A stretch of DNA of 64,000 bases from Icerya purchasi (Eukaryota > Arthropoda > Insecta > Hemiptera > Monophlebidae), in assembly GCA_039619475.1 (NCBI GenBank), contig CM077116.1:174745863-174809862 (forward strand), written 5' to 3'. The translations under genes and the position numbers were made by a program. Below are positions 47,230-60,183 of this stretch, one piece after another (position 1 is the first letter of the stretch; each line of letters opens with the position of its first letter). Under the pieces are notes generated by a model. That model saw only the letters and a program-made list of their open reading frames with translations. It did no database searches and was not told the DNA's origin.

Positions 47230-48545
47230 GAATAAAAGTAATGAAAAAAGCTATTCAATTCGGCGTAGGACAGGGTACCATATTGACCCCTATCTTTTTT
47301 CTTATTTACACCAACACGTTACACAAGCATATTAAAAATGCAAAGGTTTACGTCTTTGCTGATGATATTGCTTTATTAATGGAGCACAAAAATTTAGAGA
47401 TCGCTGAAAAATTATTACAAGAGGATATAGATAATTTTAGTAAATGGGCACATGATAGAAGGTTATGTATAATTATAAATAAATCTAAATTACTGCACAT
47501 TCGGAACAGTACTAAACATATGATACACGATCCGCGAATTGTCCTTCATAATAACGATTGCCTTCATGAGCTTCATGTAAATAATTATACCCATCTATAT
47601 TTTTGTCCACCGTTAGAGAACGTAAATGACTTTAAATATCTAGATATAACATATATATATGTATATATATTAATAAATCCTTGAACTGGAAAAAACACAT
47701 TCAAAGTTTAAACTCGAAAATAAGACAGACAATTCCAGCTTTATATAAAATAAAGCAGGTACTAATCGAATACTACGTATATACTATAATTCAATAATAA
47801 TGTCTAAAATATTATATGGAATTCAAAGATGGGGCGAGGCTGAGAAAATGGAAATAAAATAAGTAAAATACAGAAGAGGTGTTTGAAACTTTTACTGCCC
47901 TACTGAAAGAAAAACGACTCTGGGACAAAACATGGTAGAAGGAAAACGATGAAATGTCCTCCAAGATGTACTATTTCTATTATAGATTACTAGAATTTAA
48001 TGTTAAAAATATGAAATTACCATCCAGGCAAAAAAATTCGGGTAACAAGAAACCAAAGTAATACATAGTACATCTATCCCCGCGATGTAAATCTACGAAT
48101 TGATAACACTGATGATTCAGTTTTAATTAATTTAAATAAGTACAATCCCTAATGATATACTAGAGGAAAAAACAATTGGGAAAAAGGAGACGCAAGAATG
48201 GCTGAAGGAATGGTACAAAGACTGAAGATCAAATTACGTCCTATATCTCGCTACTCTTTAATGCTTCTTTATTTATGGATTTTGGTTTTGACTTTATCGT
48301 GTCCCTCTTGGTTATTAAGTTTCTATCAGAGGATTATGTTTTTCGATCTGGAAATATTAAGCTGTCTGCACGTACCGGTATACAGATGCATATTACGCGA
48401 TATGTTATGTATTGTAATATGTATATATACTCTTAATTAAATATTATGTTAGGTTTATTAGTATTGTTATTTATGGAATAAGTTAAAATAATTGTAATTT
48501 TTTGTAATTTATATCTTTGTTTAATAAACGTTAATAAGAATGCTG
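47230..48545 (+). mobile_element. 5'-truncated LINE in the beat Ig2 intron
   Basis: The frame 47241-47684 reads FGVGQGTILTPIFFLIYTN and VYVFADDIALLMEHKNLEI (RT motif B and the FADD active site), NFSKWAHDRRLCIIINKSK, then FKYLDITYIY (YLG relic). The following shifted frames (SLNWKKHIQSLNSKIRQTI and further) supply the thumb. MKLPSRQKNSGNKKPK-like words and an EETQEWLKEW-type end mark the C-terminus, and AATAAACG lies near the 3' end at about 48523. It sits in the 2.2-kb intron between two beat exons. Confidence 0.75.
47241..47684 (+). pseudogene. LINE reverse transcriptase palm fragment (FADD motif)
   Basis: 147 codons containing GQGTILTPIFFLIYTNTL and FADDIAL, both catalytic aspartates of motif C present. 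The N-terminal fingers and motif A are missing because of 5' truncation, and the thumb is frameshifted, so it is inactive. Confidence 0.75.
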
Positions 48546-48905
48546 TGCACTCACACAACGTGCATTTTTGCCCTGTGAGACCCACAGCTTATTTTTAAAA
48601 TCAAATAAAAAAAAAAAGTAAAAAAAGACGGGAAAATATAAAAAAGACATGTTTCATGAAGGCGACAACAGATCTTTACCTTTTTGAAACAATGCTTGTT
48701 ATGCTTCATACTGATTTACATGCTATAAGGTATAATTTCGCTAAAAAATCCTTAAACTCGTCAAAAGTCATATTAATAAATGTGCTCCATTTAAAACGTA
48801 AAAACGATCCGTACTTATATAAAAAATACGGTTGCGAGTTATAGATTATAGATATTTTTTAACTTAACTTAATTAAAATGTACGCGTCAATGATTTTACT
48901 TGCAG

Positions 48906-49095
48906 GCAAATGATACTTTTATAAGGTCATTCCCCGAGCACAGACAATCTTCTTCAACAGTTCAGCTAACGATGAGAGTAACCGCCGAGCACTATCCCGA
49001 ACTAAGATTAACGTGCCTGTCTACGATACCCAGCTACATGGGTCATCAAGCATCGTTCGAAGAATACGCTGATTTCAGATCACATACAATTACAG
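48906..49095 (+). CDS. beat-family Ig gene, exon encoding the end of Ig domain 2 and C-terminal tail
   Basis: Preceded by TTTTACTTGCAG and followed by the donor GTAAAT. The frame reads ANDTFIRSFPEHRQ, then STVQLTMRVTAEHYPELRL and LTCLSTIPSYMG. The block 'L-x-V-T-x-x-H-Y-x-x-L-x-L-x-C-x-x-x-I-P' is the conserved end of beat Ig2 and supplies its second cysteine. A hydrophilic tail ending HTIT follows. NDT is a further N-glycosylation sequon. The exon starts in phase 0 and ends in phase 1. The open frame runs on past 49095 to 49316 but that extension is intronic by the splice logic. No transmembrane segment is visible, which suggests a secreted form unless an alternative last exon exists. Confidence 0.85.
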
Positions 49096-49514
49096 GTAAA
49101 TTCCTTGTTTTCGATATTCGTCTTAACCTAAAACCCGCCCTAGAATCTATCATATATGTAAATATAATTTATTGCAGAATTATCGCATATATTAGCATAA
49201 AGGGAAACAACACACGTGTATTCATTTTCGATTTTTCACATAAGCATAAAATTATCTCTAGCACACAATTGAAAGAAACTTTTTTTACCTTACATTTACA
49301 TATAAAAAAAACATAGCGACTTATGCAATACTAAAAACAAATATAAATCGATATTTCGAATGTGATGCACAATTATAAGTACCATACTTGTCTAAAGAAA
49401 AGAAAAATACTAAAGTGGAGAGGAAAATTAGAAAATAAGAAAAAAGGAAGACAAATGGTTTTAAATAAAATAAAATTATTAAACACTTTAACGTTATTGC
49501 TTATTTTCTTTCAG

Positions 49515-49522
49515 TGCCCTAA
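49515..49522 (+). CDS. beat-family Ig gene, terminal coding segment (two residues and stop)
   Basis: An acceptor TTTCTTTCAG at 49505-49514 is followed by TG CCC TAA. With the G left from the phase-1 donor at 49095 this gives V-P-stop, so the last exon would add only two residues before a TAA at 49520-49522. An AATAAA is present at 49853-49858 and could end the transcript. This is the simplest completion of the reading frame, but the exon is so short that an alternative 3' exon further downstream cannot be excluded. No other exon with Ig or membrane-anchor character was seen downstream. Confidence 0.5.
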
Positions 49523-51400
49523 ATGAACCCGAGCGGTTCTTTATCCTACCCAGACAATTCAGTCAAGCATGATGTTTCATGCGCTGAAGATTCTGTATGT
49601 CAAGTTCAAAATAACTATAATAGTTATATTTACTATAGACGTGCCGAGGGAGGGGATTTGGGGGTTCCACCACCTCCGAAATGGATGTTTACGTTGCTGT
49701 ATTGTCACTTTACGGTCGTAAGATGTCTTGGTACCAGGCATTCTGACAGTACAACTAACTATGCATTAATAATGTAAATTATTCTCAAAATGAAAACGAA
49801 CAGAAGTAATCCTAATAATTACGCATTTAAAACTAATGTATAAGAGATTATTAATAAAATATAATTACTAAGTAAAATATTTTTTCTATCAAGTGTTTTT
49901 TTTTAATGATCGCCCCCCCCCCCCCCCCCCAATGGCCTGGATACGCCTATGATATTTACATAATACAAAATTCAAAACAAAGAAATCTCACTTTTGCGCA
50001 GCAAAGAGGGAAAGAGACAAGTGGTAATTTTTTTGCGATTTTTGAAATTGTCACCAACTTCGAAAATGTAGTTAAGAAAATAAAGTACGAGGTTCGCTCC
50101 TGACAAACAGTGAAGTTTCAATCAATATATCATATGCCTGGAGAAAAAAATATTCTTTTCCAAAATTTCGAGCTGCCCCGAGGGTCTAATTTTAAAGTTG
50201 AAAACCCGCATGTCCCAAAATAGAGAAATATACGGCGATGCGCATATTTTTAATTAGCCATAATCCTCGCAACACTAAGAACGTGCATGTCACATTTCAC
50301 GCTTTTTTGAACTTTTCGTCAACTTCGAAAGTTTCGTTAAGGAAATGAAATACGGTTTCGTCCTCGACAAACAGCGATCATTTCAACGATATTATATCAG
50401 ATGCCCGGGAAAATAAATATTTTTTTCAAAACTTTCGAGCTTTCGACGCCCCAAAGTCCAGAATATAAAGTTGTAAGCTCGGATATATTTTTCCTGTAAA
50501 GCGTTCTTTTATGCATATGCTTGAGATATGTTCAACGTTTTTACTTGGTCTATTACCTACCTGAACTTCCTTTTTTTTTCCGTTTTTGGGCCCCCGTTTA
50601 AATAATTATTTAACCGTAATTTTTTGGTTTTATGAAAGGACTTCTGCATTTTGTTTTATATTTTGAATTTCACTTTTAAAGGTATATCGAGTAATGAGTT
50701 GTGAATTTTTAAGTGATTTTTAAGGTCGTTCAATATTCCTTATTATATATTCTTGACTGTTTTTAGGATATTTTGCCGCTTAGGGTAATTCGTTAGCTTG
50801 AAGTTATAGATATGATTTTAAAGAGAATTTTTAAGGGGTAATTTGTGATCAAATTTCAAAGTTTATAAATTAAACCGTTCGTGAGTTATTGATTTTTATT
50901 TGATATTTTTGTCGTTTCTAAACCATCTTATTAGGATTTTGTACACATACTCGTATAATGTACGGAATCCTAATAAACGTAATTTTAAATATATTTGAAT
51001 AATACATTTACCAGTTTCTATGAAACTTAAAATTAAATTTTCTTTTTTTTTTTTTTGTTTATATATTAAATAACATATGGAAAACCCACAAGGCAACCGC
51101 CCGTCTGTAGGTTCTCATCACAGTTACAACGTTTATTTGTAATAAAGTTACAATCGATCGTATACAATTAACCGCTTAACTAACAAATGTGTCACAAAAC
51201 AAAGTAAAAACAAACGTAATATAAATTTCCACTAAAAACAACAGCATAACGCATAATTCAAAATCTAAACAAAACAAAGCAAAAACATAATAGTAATTCG
51301 TACAGAAACCGAATGCAAGAAAAATGTAAAATAAAATATATATATATATATAAATAACTGGAAAAAGATAAAGAGAAAAAAAAAAAAAATCACTTATTAC
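49523..51400. other. Putative beat 3' UTR, then intergenic sequence
   Basis: AATAAA at 49853-49858 is a possible polyadenylation signal for the beat transcript. A pure C-run of about 20 lies at 49911-49930. No downstream gene is recognised. Confidence 0.35.
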
Positions 51401-51418
51401 ATATTCCTTTTATTTCTT

Positions 51419-51690
51419 TTAGTTGCAATCATTGTAGTTCAACAGCCAATTTTTAATTACAAAGAGGCAATTTTTTTTATTCTTTATTTTTATAATATCC
51501 GTCGGAATTTTCCCTAACAAGTCAATCAGTACAGCGTCCTTTGTTTTATCAATATAATTATTTATACCTTTAGGCTTAATATATGTAATTTTTGACGAAG
51601 CTCTAGTTATCTTCACTATATTCCTAGTCTTAAGGTCGGGAGGATTCAGCTTATAATCATATAAAATAAATTCTTTTCGTAGTAGGCCTT
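51419..51690 (-). pseudogene. LINE C-terminal fragment, family C copy 1
   Basis: The minus strand reads ILYDYKLNPPDL (from about 51660), then ITRASSKITYIKPKG, DLLGKIPTDIIKIKNKK and VIKNWLL. The same sequence with changes occurs at 60184-60477, so this is the C-terminus of a shared non-LTR element. Confidence 0.65.
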
Positions 51691-53036
51691 AATAAAAAGT
51701 TTCGGATAGAAAAATTGCAAATGGAAATATTTACTATCACTAGGTGCCGTTAATTGGAAAACTCCAAAAATGGCACTTGTGTGTGTGTGTGAAGGAGGAA
51801 ATTAGGTGTATTATGTGTGTAAATACTATATATTGGATTAGTAAGAGATACATTTTTTTCATTTCGGGAAAACAAAATTTCAGCTATAACAGCTAATTTT
51901 TTATTTGCCTTCGTATTATTAATTAATACTATTATAGATTCTAAAAGTTATCATCTAGACTTCTTTTTTAATACTGATAATAATATTAATAACCCGAAAG
52001 CAAATAAAAAATTAGCAATTTACAACTAGAATTTTATTTCTCGGTTATGTTTAACATTTACGGCCATGTTTGTCTGAAACCTTCCTTGTTTCAATTTGAA
52101 TATTACATATTTCTCCTTAGTTAGCATTATTTTATTTTATTTATTTTTTAATTTTATGGGCACATCAGTACAGAGCATTATTCTTACATCGACTCAATAG
52201 TAGCAGCTTATTGTCAGGCCAAACAAAAAAAAAAAAAAAATTGCAAAAATATACCTCTTACCGATTTAATACATAATGTAGATGTTATTAAGAATTCTAG
52301 TGAAATGAATTCGTTTATTCAGAGTACCTAACTTCAGATAATCAAACAGGCGAGCTCAGATCGATATTTCATCTCTTCTTTAAAAAAATTTGATCACGTA
52401 GAACATTAGGCTTTCCCAAATAAAAAAAAATTTCTTATCTTTTTTTGATTATAACTTTTTTCTCAACGCTAACGCGAGACTACGATGTTTCTTGCGGAAA
52501 TAGGCCACCTACCTGTCTGATAGATTTCGTGAAATAATCTCTGTTTCTTCCATAATTATATACCCCGAACCAATGAAAACTTCTGCAATAACGAATGAAC
52601 AAACGTTACATTAGATATACGCCGATTCGGCGGCACCGACCGAAGGATCCGTGTTTTTACGAGGCGGTTTGTTTAAGCACCGAGCCGCACATACAAAATT
52701 AACGACTGACTCAAAAAATCCGGCAAAAATAAAGCTACTATTCGAATCAAGAAAGCATAAATTACTTCCGACGGGCCGTTCTTCGAGAATAACAAAATTA
52801 ATTCCACTCTCGTTTACATCATTAACTGCGTATGCAATTGTTTCTAGACATTTACAGTACATGCATTACTTAACTCATGCGTACCTTCGCTAGCCGAATA
52901 TCGATTACTTCAGAATTAACGTACACGCACACATAGATAAACACACCCGTACACATCACTACCGAGTATCGCGGTAATAAGATTTTATCGAAATAATGAT
53001 CGCGGCAGAAAAATAAACATTTACCACCGTTCAGGT
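51691..53036. other. No gene recognised
   Basis: Low-complexity AT-rich sequence. The two overlapping frames near 52611-52893 are on opposite strands and have no domain. Confidence 0.35.
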
Positions 53037-53037
53037 A

Positions 53038-53315
53038 ATGCGGTAGCCTAGTGGTTAAAGCGTTTGGATACTAAACCAGAAGTGTCACAGGTTTTTTGTT
53101 TCGTACCGGATCCAAATCGCTAACAGGTTTACGCAGCCTGAAATAATTGCGTATCAGAAATATCTCGGAAATTAAAGGCAACCGACAAAAAGGGACTGGC
53201 CCCAGTATTCTCTTTAGATCCATTAGACCCTTAAGTATATTATGAAAAGCTTAATTCCACAATCCATAATACCTTATCAAGGATATGTAGAACTTACTTT
53301 ACGTTACTTTACCAC
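53038..53315 (+). mobile_element. tRNA-derived SINE, copy 4 (best plus-strand copy)
   Basis: GCGGTAGCCTAGTGGTTAAAG (53040-53060) is an excellent box A; CACAGGTTTTTTGTTTCG lies at the box B position. The body contains TACCGGATCCAAATCGC, CTCGGAAATTAAAGGC, GGCCCCAGTATTCTCTTTAG, then CTTAAGTATATTATGAAAAG, and it ends ACTTACTTTACGTTACTTTACC, the family's TTTAC-type tail. About 278 bp in all. Confidence 0.82.
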
Positions 53316-55790
53316 CATTAAACGGTCTGTTACGAAATACAGTCATGCATAAAATCTATCCGATATTCAACATTTAAGGCGCTCAATTCCCTTTTAACAA
53401 ACCAAAGACGACGCCAAAAGTATGATTTCTCGTCACAACAAAATAATCTAAAATTTAAACAAACCAAGCCACATCAATATATATATATATATATATATAT
53501 ATGCCGATTAAATGAATTTTAGTTAAACTTGCCCAAAAATTTAAATATACTCATCGTATATGTATATGATTAAATGCAAGTGTCACATTATGTAAAAGAC
53601 ATTTTTACATTAAATCGTAATCGATATTAGTAAATTGAAACTACCTGCACCAAAATTTCCGCAGTCTTACCATTCAATACGGTAGAATAGGTCAATCGAA
53701 AGCCAAATTATACATTAATTTTAAAATTATCAGCAAACACCATTTACTTAATGCTTGGAGTATTATTTCCTTGACTATTTCCTTACTAATCTGATAGGTT
53801 AAATAGTTCATCAATTTACGAAGAATCCTTATCAAGTTTAAAAGTTTAAATATATTTAGTAACATTCGAAATCGTTGATGATATTTTACAATTGAAGTAT
53901 CATTCATTCAATTGACCACACACTTATTACCTCCTGAAGTTTGTTGTCACTATTTTAAATACGAATTCGTATTTTCCAATTCAATCTTGTTTAAAACATA
54001 CGTATATATTTATTTATGTAAATATACATACACAATCTTACGCATGCGTATATATATATATATATATATATAGAAAAATATAAAATATATTAAAGTCATA
54101 GTAATGGAGAAACGGTTCCTTTTACACGTGTCTTCGAGAAATTCTTGCCTTGGTTTTAAGATTCATTCGGAATCTGGTTAGATGAATCACTTTGTATTTT
54201 TTCTCGATGTAAAATGATAAAATCTATCTTTAATCGTAGCGTGGCTTTTAATAGATTAGGACAAAGTTTCCGCCGAGGATAATAACGTGTTGATGTACGG
54301 GCGGATCAAAGATAAAAACAGCGCTGGACAAGCTTCAAATTTTCCAGTTCGGCAATTTTATCAAATTATTGTTCGCATTTCGTTTGATATATTTTAATGG
54401 AAATTCGCCTGTGTACGCACAGTAACTAACCTCTTTTCCGCCATTGTGGCGGCGTACCAAAAAAGCGACCGGTACATTTCCTTTTATACTTTTCCTACTC
54501 TTATTTTAGGTCGAAGTTTTCTTATCGTAACACGAAGAATACATTTTCATTCTGCCCTATTTTGCAATTTTACCGAATCTTACAAAAACTTTCCGAATTC
54601 AATAGCATTCAGGATAAAATGTTCCGAAAAAATGACACATACATACTCGATTGAAATTCGTAATCCACCTTTCTCCTGAATACTAAAATCGAATCTGCGC
54701 AAAATGTAGAACGACTCCATGTAATACGAATATCAGTTGATGAAGGTTGAAGCGATAGTCGCTTCCACATTATGAATATATGTTACACAACTCTGCTTCA
54801 ACGTTGAACAATTGAAAACTAAATTGAATTAGTAATCGTCGTTTCACGGTTAATCCTGCATTCCTACCTGTTCTACCTATAAAGCGATATTAAATTCGTC
54901 AGAATTATAAAACAACCGCAGCAGTAAACCTGCGCAAGCCCCAGTCTTCTCTTGATCATTGACGAAACGTCGCCGAGATATTTAAAGCAGAAAAAAGCAT
55001 CAAAATAGTTTTTTTGTGTACTGATGGTCGTGAAACTAAGTTCGTAGGTCTTATTTCAAACGCGGCCTTGCTTTAAAATTACTACGCACCAAAATTCGTT
55101 GCAGATACTTATCGTTTAGATGTCGGTCAATCAAATCTACACATTCGGAATATAAGCGCCATTACACAAGTATAATATGGAGATTAGAAGGCACTAAAAA
55201 TTATTGATAATTACTCGCAGCCATCACAAATTTATTTTTATTACACAATAATTTACTTCTTTTTTTGTGGAAAAGTTTTAATTATGGCATAATTTGGACG
55301 GAAAGGAGATAACTGTTGATAACAGCGCGGTTGGCTCAAAGTAAAATTTTAAGCGCGCTAGTTTATTTAAATTTTGTAATGCAAATAAATAGGCTTTAAA
55401 AAAGTTAAATAGGCTTTAAAAAATTAAAATATGAAAACGGTCGTTCACTAACATTTGTCTACGTCGTTTTTTGTGAGGTTTTTTTTTTTTTGAAATCACC
55501 GTCTTCCGTGGAACATGTTTCACGTTAAATAATAATTTAGTGTGTTAATTGTTTGCATGTTTGTTCGATACAGGAATAGTTTTAATTTTCTAGTTTGATA
55601 CATATAATATTAAAATTCGTATTTCCACTAACCGTTTTAAAATCTGAAACGTTTCAATTAATAGCTAATAGAAAATTTTTAGTCTAACTACCACACAATA
55701 CTCTCGCCACAGGCTAAACTAATCATAGCATTAAGTTGAGTAAGATGAGATTGAAAAAAGTTTAAAAAGCACTTTAAAAATTCTAAGTAG
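53316..55790. other. No gene recognised; TA microsatellites
   Basis: (TA)n runs at 53478-53502 and 54050-54072. CCGCCATTGTGGCGG at 54439-54453 is a small perfect palindrome. The 77-codon frame at 54446 starts in it but shows no domain. Confidence 0.45.
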
Positions 55791-55794
55791 TGAT

Positions 55795-56040
55795 GTTGTA
55801 AAGTCTTATGCCCTTGGAGAGACTTCAGAAATTGCATAATTTAGCTTTTCACTATGTACCAAGTGAAACGGCATTGTTCTAAGGAATCGGTTCCTTCCAC
55901 GCCGGATCCGCCTTTATTTTTCCAGATGACTTCTCTGATACAGAGCTCTCTATTTTGATTTCGGATATTAGGAATAACGGTACTCAATGTCACCTCTGGT
56001 TTGATAGTCGACTAGAAGCTCCCGCGCTACCTAGCTCGCT
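55795..56040 (-). mobile_element. tRNA-derived SINE, copy 5 (diverged)
   Basis: In minus-strand order: GGTAGCGCGGGAGCTTCTAG at the head, CAGAGGTGACATTGAG, CTGGAAAAATAAAGGCGGATC and a GGAACCGATTCC block, then the AAAAGCTAAATTATGCAAT segment. Order and words follow the SINE family, but with heavy divergence. Confidence 0.5.
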
Positions 56041-56959
56041 GTATAGGCGTATGATTTTAAATTGCTGGTACCCGCTTTAACCGATCACACTGCCAAATTG
56101 TTCAAAAAAAAAAACTTGTATCCCATTTCCCTGTAAAAATAGATCGTTATTAAATACGTTTCCGTTTTATTTTTTTTTATTTTTTTTTTGGCTAGGCTAA
56201 AAATCAGTTAAGACAATTACTAAAAATATGTTTACGTGATGAATTATTATTTAATTAAGGGCAAAACTTGTATTAGTGATTTAGTACTGTACGTAGATTT
56301 CAAGTTAACGTTTCTGTATAAAACGTTAGTGTACTTTTTTTTTGTTTCTTTTTGGTTATTCAATCTATATCACCCGATAGAAAAATTCATTATCAAAATT
56401 TTATATTACATATTTAACCTTGAAGGTGTTTTGTGGGAGCTTATTATATTTGCGGTACCTGTCTAAAATTTCATTTTGCAGTTTACTATACTACTATTAC
56501 ATTATTATGCGTAATTTTTTATTATTTTTTTTCTTATATTCTATCGTTAATTTATGAAGCATATCGTAATTCACTTTTTTTTATTTGTCCCAGCTCTCGT
56601 TCTTTAGCCAGTCTACTTTATAAGTCTTATTACAGCAATAATATTAAATAGTATTGTTACAGCTGTAATTATTTATAATACGCTGAATGCTAGCCATAAA
56701 ATTATATAGCTTATGCAGTTGTGTATGATATTTCAATTTGAATATTAGAGAGGTATGGCGGTATTTCGTCTCCCTAAATATTTTTTTAGCTAACGTTTTT
56801 AGAAAATTTCGGGTTAAAATTTCGGTCGAAGTTTTAGATCAATTTGCATTTTAGTTCTTTTGATTGATTTCGGCCAGAAAATTAAAAATACAAAATTTTA
56901 GTTACAGTTTCGGATGAAACATTAAAAATAACCAAACGTGTCAGCCATTACTCAACATC

Positions 56960-58264
56960 ATGAAGATGATGAGCAATAGGACCTTTGGACCAAGGAGCTC
57001 AACATTGCTTCGGGTATACAATGCCCTCATCCGCTCAAGAATCGACTACGGATCGGTGATATACTCGTCGGCTAGTAAACGTCTACTGAACATACTGGAT
57101 GTGGTACAAAATACTGGACTAAGGATTGCGTTGAAAGCTTTCCCAACCACTCCAACAGCGAGCCTCCAATACCTTAGTAGCATCCCTCCACTTTGCTACC
57201 GGAGGAAAATACTATCCATTAAATACGTCATGAAGGTTGCTAGTCATCAACAACACCTAAACCGCATACATATACAAAAAGAGCTACAAAAAATGGGACT
57301 TCAAAGACCACTAGGGACGATACGCAGTATCCTGAATAAAATTCCTACAGTTGTACCACCTTGGAACCAGTTTAAACCCGCAGTTCGTTGGGACCTATTC
57401 TCAGCAGATGTTAAAACGCAACCGAACATGGAGATCCGTAGAAGACTTCAGGACGTTCTTCAACAGCAGCCCAACGCAGTCATTTGTTTCACAGATGCAT
57501 CTAAAACTCCGAATCATGTAGGAGGTGCTTTTTCCATCGGAAATAGGTCCTACTCTTTCAGTCTACCGAGTATGCTGTCGGTCCTTGCAGCTGAGATGAT
57601 AACTTTGCTCCAATGTCTGATACAGATCGCGGGCCGGCCTCCTGACCAGTACATGATAATGACCGACTCAGCTCTGGCGCTGCAGTACATCGAAACAAGA
57701 AACTCTGCTATTACGATAGTAGACCACATATGGTACTGCATCTTGGAGTTAATCAAACATAATACTGCAGTTACCTTTGTCTGGATACCGAGCCACCGAG
57801 GGATAGAAAGCCATGATGATGTCCACCATGCGGCGTGAGGACAGAACCAAGCCTCCCTGCCGGTAATGCTTGGAGAGGACATAGCTCAACATTATATCCA
57901 GCGCATTTTAAACTCGTGGAACCAGTCCTTCCAAGCTCGCCCAAGTATGCTTGGAAATATAAAGAAGAACCTGGATGCCTGGCCAGCAAGTATTGGCAAT
58001 ACCTGCTCTCCGAGGCTCGAAACAACAGTCAATAGAATATTCCTGGGCCACACTGTCATCACTCACTCGTACCTGCTGAACGATCAGCCGCCGCCTATAT
58101 GCGAGGTGTGCCGCGAGCCGCTAACAGTTCATCATATTGTGGTATCCTGCCAAAAATACATCCAACATCGCAGAAATCAGCTGAATACACAGATTCCGGA
58201 TGTAAACTGCCTGCAAGAACTTACTGACTTTATAATTAATACAAAAATTTCTAAGTATATTTAG
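56960..58264 (+). pseudogene. LINE family B ORF2, C-terminal part with one nonsense codon
   Basis: The RT thumb: LLRVYNALIRSRIDYGSVIY and LLNILDVVQNTGLRIALKAF. RNase H: ICFTDASKTPNHVGGAFSI (Asp), VLAAEMITLLQ (Glu), MIMTDSALALQYI (Asp) and FVWIPSHRGIESHDDVHHAA, where the last conserved Asp position appears to be His. A TGA follows where related proteins usually have Arg, consistent with a CpG-type C-to-T change. The same frame then resumes GQNQASLPVMLGEDIAQ and reaches PPPICEVCREPLTVHHIVVS, a zinc-knuckle-like C-terminus. RNase H places it near the I/R1-like LINEs; clade not proven. Confidence 0.85.
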
Positions 58265-58312
58265 ATAATTCAAAAATCGAGTAATAGCCTAAAAGGCATT
58301 AGCAACTCGTAA
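56960..58312 (+). mobile_element. LINE family B, young 5'-truncated copy
   Basis: A continuous frame from 56960 to 58264, broken only by a TGA at 57836-57838, then an A-rich 3' end at 58311. The interior codes RT thumb, RNase H and a C-terminal Cys-rich knuckle. The near-intact frame and GC content above the neighbourhood point to a recent insertion. The 5' end lies near 56940-56960, in the RT. Confidence 0.85.
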
Positions 58313-60180
58313 AAAAAAAAAATTAAAAAGAAATTAAGTAACACAAATTAAAACACTGAAACGATAAATTAAAATAAAAAAAATCAATATTTATTCGTCT
58401 CTGATCTCTAAGAATTTCTTTGTTATATTAGATTCCCGAAGCGTTCTACAGGCCATCTCAACTTTATAACCCTTTCCTTCGTCACTCTACCTAAATACAC
58501 TCTAAGTTCGAAGGTAATAACTCAATCTGCTAGTTTGTTTACCTTCTTCTATCGGTAGATTTTTTTTGGCGTTTTTAAACTCTTCAACGTCACATTTATT
58601 CTAAATTATGGAGTAACTATTATTCCTCTTCACTCTCAAATCCTAACATCTGTTTAATCAGATCTTCTTCCTTGGTTTCTCAACTTTCCTTCTTTGCATC
58701 GTTCACCTCTCTCTACAATCTATCGTCTACGCTTTGGACACAGTTTGTTCCCTTTATTGCTCTTTTCCGTTTCTTACTTATATCTTCTCCAACATTTGCT
58801 GTGAACATTATATGCCTACATCCAAACAGCTATGTAGAATGTACAAATAGGTAGTCACGACGGAAGAGAGATGTTAAAGAAGCTACGAGAAAATGTATAC
58901 CATCAGCGGTGTTCAAATGCCAGCCCGAATTTTAATAACCACATGAAATTCCTTTACTCTGAAATGGAATTTTCAGTAGGTATAAAGTTCTAGATTTAAA
59001 TATAATTATACAATTGATTAAAAATAAACATCTCGAATCATTATTTTTCGTAAGCACAGCGAAATAATAAGCACTAATGTAAAACTTCTTTTTTCTGTTT
59101 CATTTTCACATTATTAAAAAAAATTTGTTCTTAGTTGTTTAGATTTGAAAACTGGAAAAGCGGGGGAAAGAAATATAAGATACTAATAAAATTAAAATCG
59201 GTCAAGTTTACAAATTAAACACAACGTGAGACAGGCTTTTAATTTTTTTTTAATATAAAAATTCCATTTCTCCATTTCCTAATGGAGACATTCGTAAACA
59301 CAGCGAAAAAACATTAAAATTAACCAAAAATTTTAGAAATTAATTTCACACATTTATTACAACATTTCTCGTTTTTTAAAACTATAAATATTTCTATTAA
59401 AAATGCGAAAGGCATTTTAATAAAGGTTTGTTCAGCGGTCCTTAAGTTTCTAGCAACTTTTGCAGTGTACGCTTCTAGTTTTACCAACTATTTTATAATT
59501 TACTTTCCAACACTACACATTAATAGTTTAAACGAAAAAACTTAAATGTGGCAAATTAAGTTGACTGAAATTTCGGAAAAACTACTCTGGTCGAAGTAGT
59601 AATTAGTTAATGAGTTTCCGAAGTACGTGATATTAGTCAGTTCGTGTTTGAAAAAATCAGTTTAATAAAAGGATATTCGAAAGAAAACAGCAAACCTAGC
59701 TTCTCCAAAAAAACATGTCTACAATTTTATATTTTTTCTTCATCGCACACTTATAATATTCGATTTTTTTTTTATTTTTGCGACAACTTTTTTGTAAAAC
59801 CAACGATGGACAAATTTCAATTAACTTAAATTTTTATACTGAATGCAATGATTTCCGTGTAAAAATTAAAATGTTCACTTCAGTGGAGCGAGTAGTCTAG
59901 ACCCGTAGGATCATTATTTCAATCGTTATTATCTACGCATTATGAATAGAAAATCACACAAAAATCAAATTAAAATCAGAAAATAACAGATTTGTTTAAT
60001 GTGAATCAAATCAAAATTTAAATTTACTAGATGAAAAATTTTTCACTGAAATTTATCAGTAATTTTATAAATAAATTTAAAATGAAAAACGTAATATTGG
60101 GTAAATGCCCTGTGCTGACGTGCCCATAATTTAAAAAAACAAAAAAAAACGTTCACTCCATCTTGAAATTATGACCTTTT
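58313..60180. other. No gene recognised
   Basis: AT-rich intergenic sequence. The frames at 58672-58854 and 59644-59829 have no recognisable domain. Confidence 0.4.
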
Positions 60181-60183
60181 CAT

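Noticed and set aside
48900..49316. 138-codon open frame taken as one gene
   Set aside because: Only 48906-49095 is exon; the rest runs past a good splice donor into low-complexity intron.
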